Shown here: positions 11,413-20,813 of the stretch, piece after piece
How positions within the stretch are numbered: the stretch's first letter is position 1
How the letters are laid out: every line of letters begins with the position of its first letter
Source: Tritrichomonas musculus
Lineage: Eukaryota; Parabasalia; Tritrichomonadida; Tritrichomonadidae
Assembly (NCBI GenBank): GCA_039105265.1
Contig: JAPFFF010000012.1
Coordinates: forward strand, 4,712,001-4,776,000
Direction of reading: 5' to 3'
Length of the DNA: 64,000 nt
Notes under the pieces: generated by a model
Databases searched by the model: none
Seen by the model: the letters and a program-made list of their open reading frames with translations, nothing else
What the model was told of the DNA's origin: nothing
Made by a program: the position numbers and the translations under genes

Positions 11413-11874
11413 TTTTTTTTATCTTCAAAAAAACCTTTTTACCTTCAAGTATTTTAATTCATTTATAAATCGAAAGAAAAATATAAATAACCAAACTAAT
11501 TCAAAGATACTGGTACTATTAATATGTTTGCAATCAAAGGTATGGGGCTCACTTCATTTTTCACTTTTTCTCAATGAATATTTGATGATTTGAAATATAT
11601 CTTTGGCCAATATAATAATACATTAAATAACTATCTATTTATTTCTTTTAGAGCCGATTAGAGCTTCGCTCTAAAAGTAGGTTCCACAAACTGGTAATTT
11701 GTAAACTGTTCAATATAATGAATTATCTTTCTTTGCTTATCTTTAACAAAATATCTAAAAAATTAAAAATATGAATAGATAATTGCTATTGGAAAAATAT
11801 TTTAATAAATAAATTTTATTGATTATTATAATATCTAGTTAATGTTATAGAAATGCATTTTAAAATATTTTGAA
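11413..11874. other. Intergenic with a strong hairpin
   Basis: Pol III terminator of tRNA-Arg followed by AT-rich DNA. A perfect 10-bp stem CTTTTAGAGC (11645-11654) / GCTCTAAAAG (11668-11677) encloses a 13-nt loop. No ORF. The candidate target copy ATTTTGAA at 11867-11874 directly precedes the terminal-repeat arm. Confidence 0.6.
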
Positions 11875-12242
11875 CAGGGATGGTCAATGTTGAAAAAATT
11901 GATCAACGGCGTCACTTTTTTGGTGGCTCGTTGTCAACGTTAACTTCGTTATTTCAACGTCAACGATCAACGATAAGTGTTTCGTTGAAATTGATCGTCC
12001 AAAAAAATGGCACTTTTTTATTTCTATCGTCGTTGATTTAAAATTTAATTATCATTTCTGTAACATATATATATTTGGTATTTATATAGATATGATAATG
12101 ATATTTACTAATTTTTTCAAAATAATAATGCTTCATTAAATCATACCAAATATAAATTTAATCGATAAAGTTTTTTCAGAAAAAGTTGTCTCTCAAAAAA
12201 ATTCAACTTTTCAATAAGCATAACGTTAACATGTCGTTATGA
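11875..12242 (+). repeat. Left arm of a 41-kb-spaced long inverted repeat (hAT-like CAGGG end)
   Basis: Begins CAGGGATGGTCAATG and ends CATGTCGTTATGAC. The whole stretch recurs in inverse orientation at 52697-53100 with only a handful of substitutions and one 30-40 bp length difference near the inner end. Many CAACG/CGTTG words (for example at 11902, 11934, 11958 and 11967) give it the look of a transposase-binding subterminal region. CAGGG is a typical hAT terminus, and the outer flank is ATTTTGAA. Confidence 0.8.
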
Positions 12243-12859
12243 CATTAAGTGGTGCTATGGATATCAGCAATATGTTTAGGGATTCACTCAAGCCTTGTTT
12301 CAAGTTGTTAGCTGAGAAGGTCAATGAGCTAGAGGCAGAGTTTGATAACTACCCTACTGTGGATGAAGCTAATGAGGGTCTAGATGTACTTATAGGTAGG
12401 ATAGAGACATTAGAAAGTGAAAATATCGCATTAAAAGATACTATAGCAGCAATGGAAGCTAGAATTTATGCGCTTGAACCATATGGACCACCAACACCAA
12501 CTTTGCCTGATTTCTATCAAGGGTTTACATATCATGAAGTTGGTGAAAATGATTATTACATTACTGAAGAAAGACAACCAGGAGTATTGTATTTTGATTT
12601 TAGTTTTGCTACGTATAATGATGATACAGAATATGTTGGAGTATTTGATGATTTAGATGATGCCGTACCCTATGTTAGGTTCAAATGGGATAAAGAGAAT
12701 GATGAATATATATATTATCTTGATGAATTAAATAGAAATACTGAACCTTTAACTCAAAATTCAAGCGGTTATTGTAAAGTTCCAGATGAACTAAAGGATT
12801 CTTTTGGTTCATCATTATATTATCGTGAACCATATCTTGAAATTTATTCAAAGCCATAA
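12239..12859 (+). CDS. Orphan coiled-coil protein attached to the inverted-repeat arm
   Basis: 206 residues, no family recognised. Residues ~20-75 form a coiled coil (LLAEKVNELEAEF...IGRIETLESENIALKDTIAAMEARIYALE). A proline hinge (PYGPPTPTLPDF) then leads to an acidic, Tyr/Asp-rich C-terminal domain with a predicted mixed beta fold. The ATG (12239) lies inside the last bases of the repeat arm, so arm and gene appear to belong together. Base composition is less AT-rich than the neighbourhood. A trimeric or dimeric stalk plus globular head is a possible reading, but function is unknown. It could be cargo of the mobile element. Confidence 0.6.
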   Translation: MTLSGAMDISNMFRDSLKPCFKLLAEKVNELEAEFDNYPTVDEANEGLDVLIGRIETLESENIALKDTIAAMEARIYALEPYGPPTPTLPDFYQGFTYHEVGENDYYITEERQPGVLYFDFSFATYNDDTEYVGVFDDLDDAVPYVRFKWDKENDEYIYYLDELNRNTEPLTQNSSGYCKVPDELKDSFGSSLYYREPYLEIYSKP

Positions 12860-12879
12860 AATATCCATGAGTAGGGATA

Positions 12880-13045
12880 TGTACGAGATTCTCGGGGCAG
12901 GAACCTGTGCCGTTTCATAGATGGTGGGCATTGAGGTGTGGTGGGTAGGGTACCTGTGCCGTTTCATAAATGGTGGGCAGTAGTGAGAACCATCGTGGAG
13001 AAAAAATATTTTTTATTTTTTATTTTTAAATTTTTTATTTTATTT

Positions 13046-13090
<45 letters not shown>

Positions 13091-13383
13091 TTAAACTAGT
13101 TCGTGTTGACGCGTGGGGAGACATGCCCCGCGGAAACCGACTAGTATATACTACTGAAAAAAAGGCATTCATTTCAAATGAATAAAGGCATTATCAAAAC
13201 AATTTTAATTTAATATCATATTATATATTATAAATTTTTATTTTCCCATCCGTTTTAGCAAGATGTCATTTATATAAATGTATAAAAATGTTTTTATGCG
13301 TTTCTATTTTTATACAAAAACGTATGAAAAATTAAACTTTTTGAATTGGCTGTTTATTATTATATTTCATATTTATGAGCCGA
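12880..13383. repeat. GC-richer non-coding block: tandem 28-bp motif, long poly-T, hairpin
   Basis: ACCTGTGCCGTTTCATA plus ATGGTGGGCA occurs at 12903-12930 and again at 12952-12979 (period 49 bp, one mismatch). A poly-T run of about 40 follows (to ~13089), then a GC-rich hairpin CGTGGGG (12112+1000, i.e. 13112-13118) / CCCCGCG (13126-13132) flanked by two ACTAGT words. No ORF. The composition resembles the orphan ORF just before it and not the AT-rich host spacers. Confidence 0.6.
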
Positions 13384-14831
13384 AGTGTTCCTAGTACACC
13401 GCGTAAAAGTCCACAAGAATTAAAGAATTATCGTCTCTTAGACGAACTAAAAGATTTTGCCAAAGTACAACCACGGAGTCGTTTCTATTGACATGAAATA
13501 ATATTATTTTCATGCGGACTACTTGCAATTGGATTATCAGCATATTTATATTTTCAACACTATCTACCTTTGCCAAACATTAGAACCGTTTATCGCAGAC
13601 AAAGCGAGTATCTAACTATAAAACCAAATATGTTATTAAATATTTCAAATGTACCAGAAATAATATATCATTACAAAGATTTTTTAAATGAAACAAAAAA
13701 TCAGACCAAAAATGATTTTATAATAGCTGTTGATGCGCTTTCAACTTCGCCTTTTGTTAATATCGATAAAAAACGCAACATTACAGGCTTATTACCAAAT
13801 GATATTACTATTCAAGAATCTTATTTACTCGAAACATTGTTTGATAAGTTTGAAAAAATTATTCAAAGTAATTCAAACAAAATTATTAATTCACTTTTTG
13901 TATTTACTCTCCATCCTTTGAATCGTGAGTTACTTTGAATAATTTTTTCAAAGGATGAAGAGTAATTCAAACAAAATATATTATATTTAACTTCCAGGTA
14001 AATTTCTTTCTTCCTTTTGTTTCATTGAATGAAGCAGTTAGTAACCGACAGCTGTCTCAATCAGAAAGGATATATATGCTAGATATCATAAAATATTTTT
14101 GTAAATATTTAAACAAAAACATTCAGATTAGATTAAAACAAAAATATTTAATTAAACCAAATATTATAACCGATATACTATCAACAGTATATTCATTCAA
14201 ATATTTGTTAACACATTTTACTGGAAATATTGACCTTAACCGTTGCTCAACCGCTCCTCTTGAGCATAATTTCGGGATAGCCCGAATGAGCTGCAGGGGC
14301 AACAATCGAATGGAGAGATTGCTCCTGCAGTTTTCACGGATAGATGTAAGGCGATTAAAGAAGGAATTTATTTTTAATCGCACCATGAACCATAGAGTGA
14401 CAAATCATGGCGCAATCATTTCTCTTATTTCTTTAAATGACGATTTTCCATTCAATAAAATTGAAATAAATAATGGAATTAAATCATTTTTCAAATCAAA
14501 AAACATTAAATTTATATTAGAGTCAATAAGCAAAATTGTTAACCATTTTGAAAAAATGGAAGAAAAATTGGTCCCTTCATCAAGATATATCTGCATGTCA
14601 TCAGACGTATTTGTAAATCCTAGTTCGGTAACAAGAATTCAATCAAGATATAAAAACGATCTCGGGAAACGATGCAAATGGAGTTCTGCCGAAGAAGAGT
14701 TTCTCATTAGACTCAGTAAAGATATGGGAAGTAATTGCTCAAAGTTATCCAAATATTTCGATGAACGAACGCCAATTGCTGTCTACCAAAAGGCAACTCA
14801 GTTTTATAAAAAGAAAAAAAAACCTTTTTAA
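13384..14831 (+). pseudogene. Broken DDE-type transposase gene with C-terminal SANT-like domain
   Basis: Coding segments in more than one frame: an N-terminal piece (SVPSTPRKSPQELKNYRL..), a middle ORF from ~13570 containing IIAVDALSTSPF (candidate first catalytic Asp), and a long C-terminal frame from 14025 with STAPLEHNFGIARM (candidate catalytic Glu in an 'LEHnFG' box) ending in a SANT/Myb-like KWSSAEEEFLIRLS..YQKATQFYK. In-frame stop at 13490 and frame changes between pieces show it is decayed. The middle matches, in layout, the relic at 19062-19711. The order helix-rich N-term, Asp, Asp, LEHnFG recalls P-element/THAP9-type transposases, but I would not insist on that family. Confidence 0.5.
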
Positions 14832-15458
14832 AGTATAAAATACAATTCATTTTAATCTTTAATAAAAAAGAGTTTTTATCTCCATATCTTTATTTTTTTT
14901 ATGTATTTTTATATTCCATCATCATTATAATTCTTTTCACAAATTTCAAAATTTTCTTAAAATTGATAAATAATATCGAATCATATATCCAAAAATTTAA
15001 TTTTTTAGAATCATTGACAAAATAAAAACAAAAACCGAAAAAAGATTAAATATTTTATGCTTCTAAACTTATACACATTAGGGCTTAATTTTCATTTATA
15101 TATTACGGTGATTTCTTAACTTGAGTTTTTTTTTAAATCTAAAAAAGGTATTTGTGATTCTTTCTGATATTTGTCTAGGAAATGTTTTTATTCTTTTTAT
15201 AATCACATAATAAATTTTAAATTACTCAAATTATATCAAAATACAGTCATATTCCAACTATTGGCAAAAAAAAAGTTAATATGATAGAAGTTAACTACTT
15301 TTTTTAATATTATATTTTCAAAACAGATGTTTTTAAATAAAAAATAGTTGATTATTATTATAAAAATCAAATTGATTATTAAATGATATCAAAAATAACT
15401 GTTCACACATGTTTTTAGATAATTTTATTTATAAAATAACTATTGTTTTATTTCATAA
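14832..15458. other. Intergenic, AT-rich, nothing recognised
   Basis: No credible ORF, RNA fold or repeat boundary seen between the two transposase relics. Confidence 0.6.
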
Positions 15459-16250
15459 TTGACTAAAACCGTATTTTATAACCATATGAATGATTCGTTT
15501 GGAAAACCTCATATAGACTTTTCGAGAAAACCTGAATTATGTGATGAAATAATAAGAAAATTAAAGGAAAATTTCGAAAATCGTGATTGTCATTTAATCA
15601 AAAAACTTTCAAACAAATATCCCAGGGCGTGCCTTATATAACTGGGAAAAACAGATCAAAGCAAATCCTGATTGGAAACCTTATGAAAATCATTATCTTA
15701 ATTGTAACCGCTTGTTTACAGATGATGAAGAAAATGGAATGGCGGATTATATCAGGACTAATTATACGCATGTTGGACATCTTTTTCAAGATCATAACTT
15801 AGTTAATGTTGCCAATCAAGCCTTTGCATTTAAATACATGGATTTAGAGTGTCCAACAAAAACAAATTTTAGTGGTCATTTTATTTACAACTTCAAATGC
15901 AGAAACAAATTTTAGTGGTCATTGAATTTTTTTGTGAATAAACGATCAAAAATTTGAATGGTGTCACTACCTTTATCGGAATTTATTATTTTTGCAGGTG
16001 TTCTGATATTATAGTAACTTATGAAACGGGTTTATGTTTTATCTCTCATCTTTTTATTAACCCACAAATGAATCTTGAATCTTTTTTATTCAAGAAGTCG
16101 CTCCATATCTCATTTCCTGAAGTCTCTTGCAGAATCATCAGCATTTCCTGGAGTGAAAAATCAATTGAAAGACTTTTTGGGGTTTTGACATATAAAAAAA
16201 AAAGAAAGAATTCGGATGCAAACAGTTTTCAAAAATCAGCATGAATTTAA
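15459..16250 (+). pseudogene. Broken pogo/CENP-B-like DDE transposase relic
   Basis: Fragments in several frames: KPELCDEIIRKLKENFENRDCHLIKKLSNKYP, then after a frame change GRALYNWEKQIKANPDWKP, LFTDDEENGMADYIRTNY and a FIYNFKCRNKF end. The last three recall the HTH and CENP-B-like DNA-binding region (…F..E.E..l..yI.. / ..f...fk.R…) of large trichomonad DDE-endonuclease families. A further ORF from 15954 ends in SWSEKSIERLFGVLTYKKKRK and may be another decayed part. There is no intact catalytic core. Family call is by resemblance only. Confidence 0.4.
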
Positions 16251-16607
16251 TGGGGAATATTACCTCGAAACTCAAACAAAGCTATGACTCTTTAAATAAT
16301 TATACTTTTCCTGATGTAATTGATCTCTTATCAACAAATAAAAAAAAGAAAGAAATAAGAAAAAATGAGTTTAACTTTTGGATTATGAAAAAAAGTTATT
16401 AAACAATTTATTTTATTAGAAATATTTTGTTTTTAAAGTATTTAAATACCTTGAAATTCAACATATTCAAAATATTTTTTTAGCACAGCCATTTTTAAAA
16501 CTCGGAGGCCGAAAGAACCACATGTTTGGTAATTTTCCAATGATATTAATGCAAGAAATAAGCTAAACGAGGCCATAAATTTATGAAATACCATTACATC
16601 CTCTTTT

Positions 16608-16754
16608 ACTAGGTATCATTCTACTAGTTTGAATGAATGTTTCCACTCTCTTAAAGCTAAATATGTACCTAAAAACTTTAACCTCAGTAACACATCAGAT
16701 ATACGCACTTATACAGCAATTCTCCAAAATAATCTTGGAATAAAGTGGTTATAA
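16608..16754 (+). pseudogene. C-terminal fragment of an unidentified transposase-like protein
   Basis: A 48-codon open stretch encodes TRYHSTSLNECFHSLKAKY followed by VPKNFNLSNTSDIRTY.., a 'tNe.fhs.Kaky.pK' pattern as found near the C-terminal catalytic Glu of several DDE transposases (Mutator- or Merlin-like). It has no start codon and no supported continuation upstream. Low confidence. Confidence 0.3.
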
Positions 16755-17159
16755 TTAATTTATTATAGGTTGAAACTGCCTAATTGTAATGTACAAAAAC
16801 TTGAGGAATTTTTTTCATAAAAATGAAAGAGGAAGAAGAAGAAGATGATGAGAAAAAATATTATCAGTATTTAGATGATACCTAAAATCATATTCCAATT
16901 CATTCTTAAAAAGTAAATAAATAAAAAATATTACAAAAATATTAATGTCATATAGTTTTTTACCAAAATTCTGGATAGTTTTTAGAATTTCATAATTATT
17001 TTACTGAAAAAATGGAAGTAATATCATTTAAAAAATGATCATCCATTGAAAATCAATTTTCATCACTTAACAACGATATCAGTAAACAATTTGAAAAAAA
17101 AAACTGATCCAAAAAATAATATTAGCAAATGATTTATTCGTTCACTGACATACTTATTT

Positions 17160-17921
17160 TCGTACATCTTCAAACGAATGAATTGCATAATTTGTTGACA
17201 GTTTCCATTGATATTTGGCGTCATGAAATTTTGACAGCGTCAATCATTTCGCCAAAGTACATCAGAAGATAAAAAGAGACAATGTTTTTCATCAAGGCCC
17301 ACATCATCTCAAACACATTAATATCAGGTGAATTTGGTTAGTTTATAACTAAGTCTCATGTTTGAATAAGATAATTCATTGTATAGCCAGCCGTGTGCTC
17401 TATCTGATGTAGAGATAAATTTCCTTGATAAAATGTAACAACATCTAACAAATAAGAGTTGTCTTCCAACATTGAACAATAATTTTCAGGCTTCTCAGTT
17501 TCTTCAAAAATGAAAATATCGGTTTTGTATCCTCGACTTATGAGACCCAAAATCGTGATTGAAGGAGCAAATTTTGAATGAAAAACAACGATTTTGGAAT
17601 TATAATTCCAAATAATTAAATCCGATTTGGTAACGTAAATGGTTTATCATTGACCTGAAATATATTCAAACTGAGATCTTTTTTTGAAATTTGAAGATTT
17701 GAAATTGTTTGTTGATAGACAAAATAAACAACTGGACTTAATTAATCCGGCAATGAACTTGTTGACTTTAAAGACTTTTTAATTTTTGTAATTGTGCTTG
17801 GACTACATTTGACATATTTCATAATGTCGTTTCTCGAATATTTCTTTTCATGTAAGTAAGCAAACTTCTCATTTTTTGTGGGATTACTAATATAGACTTC
17901 TTGAATATCTTCGTAATTCAT
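17160..17921 (-). pseudogene. Tc1/mariner-family transposase relic
   Basis: Minus strand. From the ATG at 17921 a 60-residue frame reads as an N-terminal HTH (KKYSRNDIMKYVKCSPSTITKIKKSL). After a gap, 17550-17356 encodes ILGLISRGYKTDIFIFEE...NYCSMLEDNSYL...HTAGYTMNYL, and just downstream comes PNSPDINVFEMMWALMKN. The latter equals the mariner/Tc1 box 'NsPDlNpiE..W..lK' with its catalytic Asp and Glu. In-frame stops separate the last two blocks, and the second HTH plus first Asp region are missing, so it is a truncated relic. It sits immediately downstream of tRNA-Ile on the same strand. Confidence 0.65.
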
Positions 17922-17993
17922 TTGGTCAAATAAAAAATAAAAGTTGTTCAGCACAAAAAAATAAAAAATTGGAGTAATATTATTATAAAAAAA

Positions 17994-18066
17994 TGGTCCC
18001 ACAGGGACTCGAACCCTAGACCTTTGCGTTATCAGCACAACGCTCTACCGACTGAGCTATGAGACC
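17994..18066 (-). tRNA. tRNA-Ile(GAT)
   Basis: Complete 73-nt cloverleaf on the minus strand: acceptor GGTCTCA/TGGGACC, D stem GCTC/GAGC, anticodon stem TTGTG/CGCAA around CTGATAA (anticodon GAT), T arm TAGGG-TTCGAGT-CCCTG, discriminator A. A T7 terminator follows the 3' end (17993 downward). Most nuclear eukaryotic Ile tRNAs read NNC codons with AAT (inosine) instead of GAT, so the anticodon is notable. The short ORF overlapping it is a shadow. Confidence 0.9.
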
Positions 18067-18653
18067 TTCAGGTAATGAAAACAACGTGATATATTTGATT
18101 TAAAAGAAAAGCATTTATTTTTGAGATTTTATTGTTTTTCATATGGAGATTGAGGATGATGTTTATGGTTTTTTTGATGAGATTTTTAGTAGTTAAATGT
18201 TTTGAAATTGTTCTTCTTTAATAATAGGCATTTTAGTTTTTCTATTTTGTTTTCCAAAAATTTTTTATAAATTTTTTTATTATTAAAGCATGTATCAGAA
18301 GATCAATTAATGCCATCTACATACATTTTAAATGCAACTTTTTGATTGTTTTTAATCAATTTCATATTGATTCATTTAAAGTTCTCCGCTTTTGTAATTT
18401 TAATTATTACTTTTATTTTTTATCCGAATTTTCCTGCCAACAAATAAGCACAAAACATTTCTCAAATTTACCAAATTGAGAATTCAGACATTGCAAAACA
18501 AGACATATTTACCAAGTTTAGATTATACAGTTCATGAGCAACCTTCACTCTGTAAAGGTAATGATTTGAGGAGGAATAAGACACTATTTCCCAACAAACA
18601 TTGTTATTTTACCAGATCTATTAACAAAATAGTATAAGCAAATGAAGCAATAT
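18067..18653. other. Intergenic, AT-rich, nothing recognised
   Basis: Promoter side of tRNA-Ile and unassigned AT-rich DNA. No ORF of interest. Confidence 0.5.
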
Positions 18654-18754
18654 TAAAGTGCGTCCACAATTAAGAAAGTATTTTTTGAATAAGCTCATAG
18701 AAATATTGAATGAGTTTTCACAATTTTAACTTTCCTAATAGTGGACATACTTTA
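18654..18754. mobile_element. Tc1/mariner-like miniature element (about 97 bp between TA dinucleotides)
   Basis: Left end (TA)AAGTGCGTCCACAATTAAG and right end, read inversely, (TA)AAGTATGTCCACTATTAGG match over about 25 bp with few differences, and both go on to GAAAGT. TA at 18654-18655 and 18753-18754 fits the TA target duplication of Tc1/mariner elements. The 45-bp interior is non-coding. It lies 0.7 kb from a Tc1/mariner transposase relic, though I cannot show that the two share ends. Confidence 0.6.
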
Positions 18755-19061
18755 TGTTTAAAAGTAAAAAAAATTGCTAATTCGCCTTTTTGGGCAAATT
18801 TTTAGTAATTTCAACAGAATAATGCAAAACATCATAAAACAGAATGGAGGCCTCTGTATTCCCCAGAAAATTGCTCATTAACTAAGTTTTGATAGTAAAT
18901 TTCAAAGAAAATAAGTCTATAACATAAGAGTCCTTCATTTTCCGATTTCTGTTACCTTTAGCGGTTTCTTTTCTTTCTACAATTGATTTTAAAATATCAA
19001 TACAAAAAAAAAATCAGACTTTTCATTAAAATATATATCTGAATCAATCATTTTATCTCTC
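18755..19061. other. Intergenic, nothing recognised
   Basis: AT-rich sequence between the miniature element and the transposase relic. No supported feature. Confidence 0.5.
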
Positions 19062-19711
19062 TCATTTTTTAGCAAATGTAATAAATCCGAAAGAGGCCAT
19101 TTTTTTAATTTTCCAAGTACTTATAAGATTAAAATAAGCGTATTTTTTTTCCAAGCAATTTTTCATATTTTTAAATGCTTCTTCATGCCACGAATCACTT
19201 CCACTGTCACCATCTGAAGAAATAAAAACAGGATCAAAATTTGTTTTTTCAAATATCTCACATATTTTTTCTATATTAATTCTCACACATTCGTTTCTTT
19301 TCTCTCCTAATGAAAAATGAATCACAAAATCTGGAAACAAATAGCTTAAAGGTTGGACTTGGTAAATCATAATTCCGGATCTTTTGTGTATGAAATCATT
19401 ATAAATTGCTGTCGCATCAACAGATACACAACATGGAATAATATCATTTGAACAATTTTCATATATTTTAGTATGCTAATCCAATCATCAATACTCTGTA
19501 ACCACTCAATACCTTGCGTGAGATGTTCTCTGAATTGATTTAAAAGCGAAGCTTTACAAGAAAATGGAATTATATTCCTGATATATCTATAACATTTTGG
19601 CGATAAAGTGTATAAAATGAAAGCAAATTCGTAGTAAATTTGAGAACATCTAATTCCATTTTTGTTTTCATTTGATAATGAAAACAAACTCCATGTTGTG
19701 TAGCTGGCCAA
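19062..19711 (-). pseudogene. Second relic of the unplaced DDE transposase family
   Basis: Minus strand, two overlapping frames. The first (from 19711) holds a helix-rich region, EFAFILYTLSPKCYRYIRNIIPF..., comparable to the LLAIGLSAYLYFQHYLPLP part of the relic at 13384-14831. A frame change leads to IIPCCVSVDATAIYNDF (compare IIAVDALSTSPF), then QPLSYLFPDFVIHFSLGE and a DPVFISSDGDSGS box that could hold the second catalytic Asp. It ends before the LEHnFG box. Together the two relics show they are one family; neither is intact. The P-element/THAP9-like layout is an inference. Confidence 0.5.
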
Positions 19712-20813
19712 AAATAATATGCCTTTACTAAAATAGTTTGTGAATAACTTTACTCTATTTTACACTTATTTTTTGAATTCAAAACGATCAAATTTATATA
19801 GAAAAAGTTTTTTAAATAAAATAACGTATTTCGTTAGACACCATGATATCACATATCAGATATCTGATATCTCAATAATCGATAATACCAATATCAGATT
19901 TTTAAACTGATAATCTAGAAACAGAAGCAAAAAAGTGATACTTTTGATTTCGATCCTCAAAATAACAAACCTAAATAGAAAAAAAGATATTTTAAGATAA
20001 AATCTATTAATCTCTTTTTGTTTTTATCTTTTTTAAATTTAATATTATATGTATATAATAATTTTATTATATTTAATAATAACATCAAATATTCATATTG
20101 AGATAAAATTGTTTTAAAAGTAAAACATTTTAAAATTCAATTTCCTCATTTTTGATATCAAAATTAACTTTTTCATTCATCAAGAATTTATTCATAACAA
20201 ATAATTATTGTACATCAATGAATATAACACTAAAAATTACAAGTAAAAAATTCTATTTATGATTTTATCATCATCTTCTATTCAAAAAATTCTGAATTTT
20301 CTATTTTTTTTTATTTTTTAAGGAGATAAATTTTAACGGCATAACCGCCAAAAAATATTCATATTTTCGTAATATTTTTTTTCTCAATTTTATTTATATT
20401 AAAATATGTAAATAATTTATTTTTATGAGTATTTTAGTGGATTTATTGAAAATAAAACATAAAAAAACTTTTTTAAAAATCAATTGAATTTTGAATTAAT
20501 TCTTATATCGGCAATTATTGAGAAACAATCATATTTAATAATTTGAAAGTAAACAATATCTCTATGGATTTTTAAATTGATTATTCAATAAATGCTAAAA
20601 CAAAATTTCTCATTAAGAAACAATTATATTAAAATAATAATATTAAATATATTTAATAATATGACTATAAAATTTAAAATATTATTTTAAATACCTTTTT
20701 TACAATAAATTTATTGTATAAAGACTTTTTTTGAAGTTATTCTTTTTGATAAATAACGTATCAAAAATTACTTTGCTAACTTTTTGAGAAATTAGCATTT
20801 TCTCCAAGCTGTA
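19712..20813. promoter_or_regulatory. Intergenic region and promoter of the Sel1 pseudokinase gene
   Basis: Contains a degenerate end of the hAT-like element at 19852-19975, then AT-rich DNA. AACTTTTTGA at 20778-20787 lies 27-36 bp before the ATG at 20814, and TTTTCTCCAAG lies between them; both resemble motifs ahead of other genes here. Confidence 0.4.
19852..19975 (+). mobile_element. Diverged solo end of the same non-autonomous element as at 55162-56413
   Basis: ATATCTGATATCTCAATAATCGATAAT..CAATATCAGATTTTTAAACTGATAATC...AAAAAAGTGATACTTTTGATTTCGATCCTCAAAATAACAA follows, with scattered changes, the right-hand ~120 bp of the element ending at 56413. The left part of the element is absent, so this is a truncated, older copy. 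Confidence 0.6.

Noticed and set aside
17742-18038. 98-codon ORF including MLITQRSRVRVPVGP at its start
   Set aside because: The first ~38 codons are the antisense-read body of tRNA-Ile and spacer; only the part from 17921 on is transposase-like.
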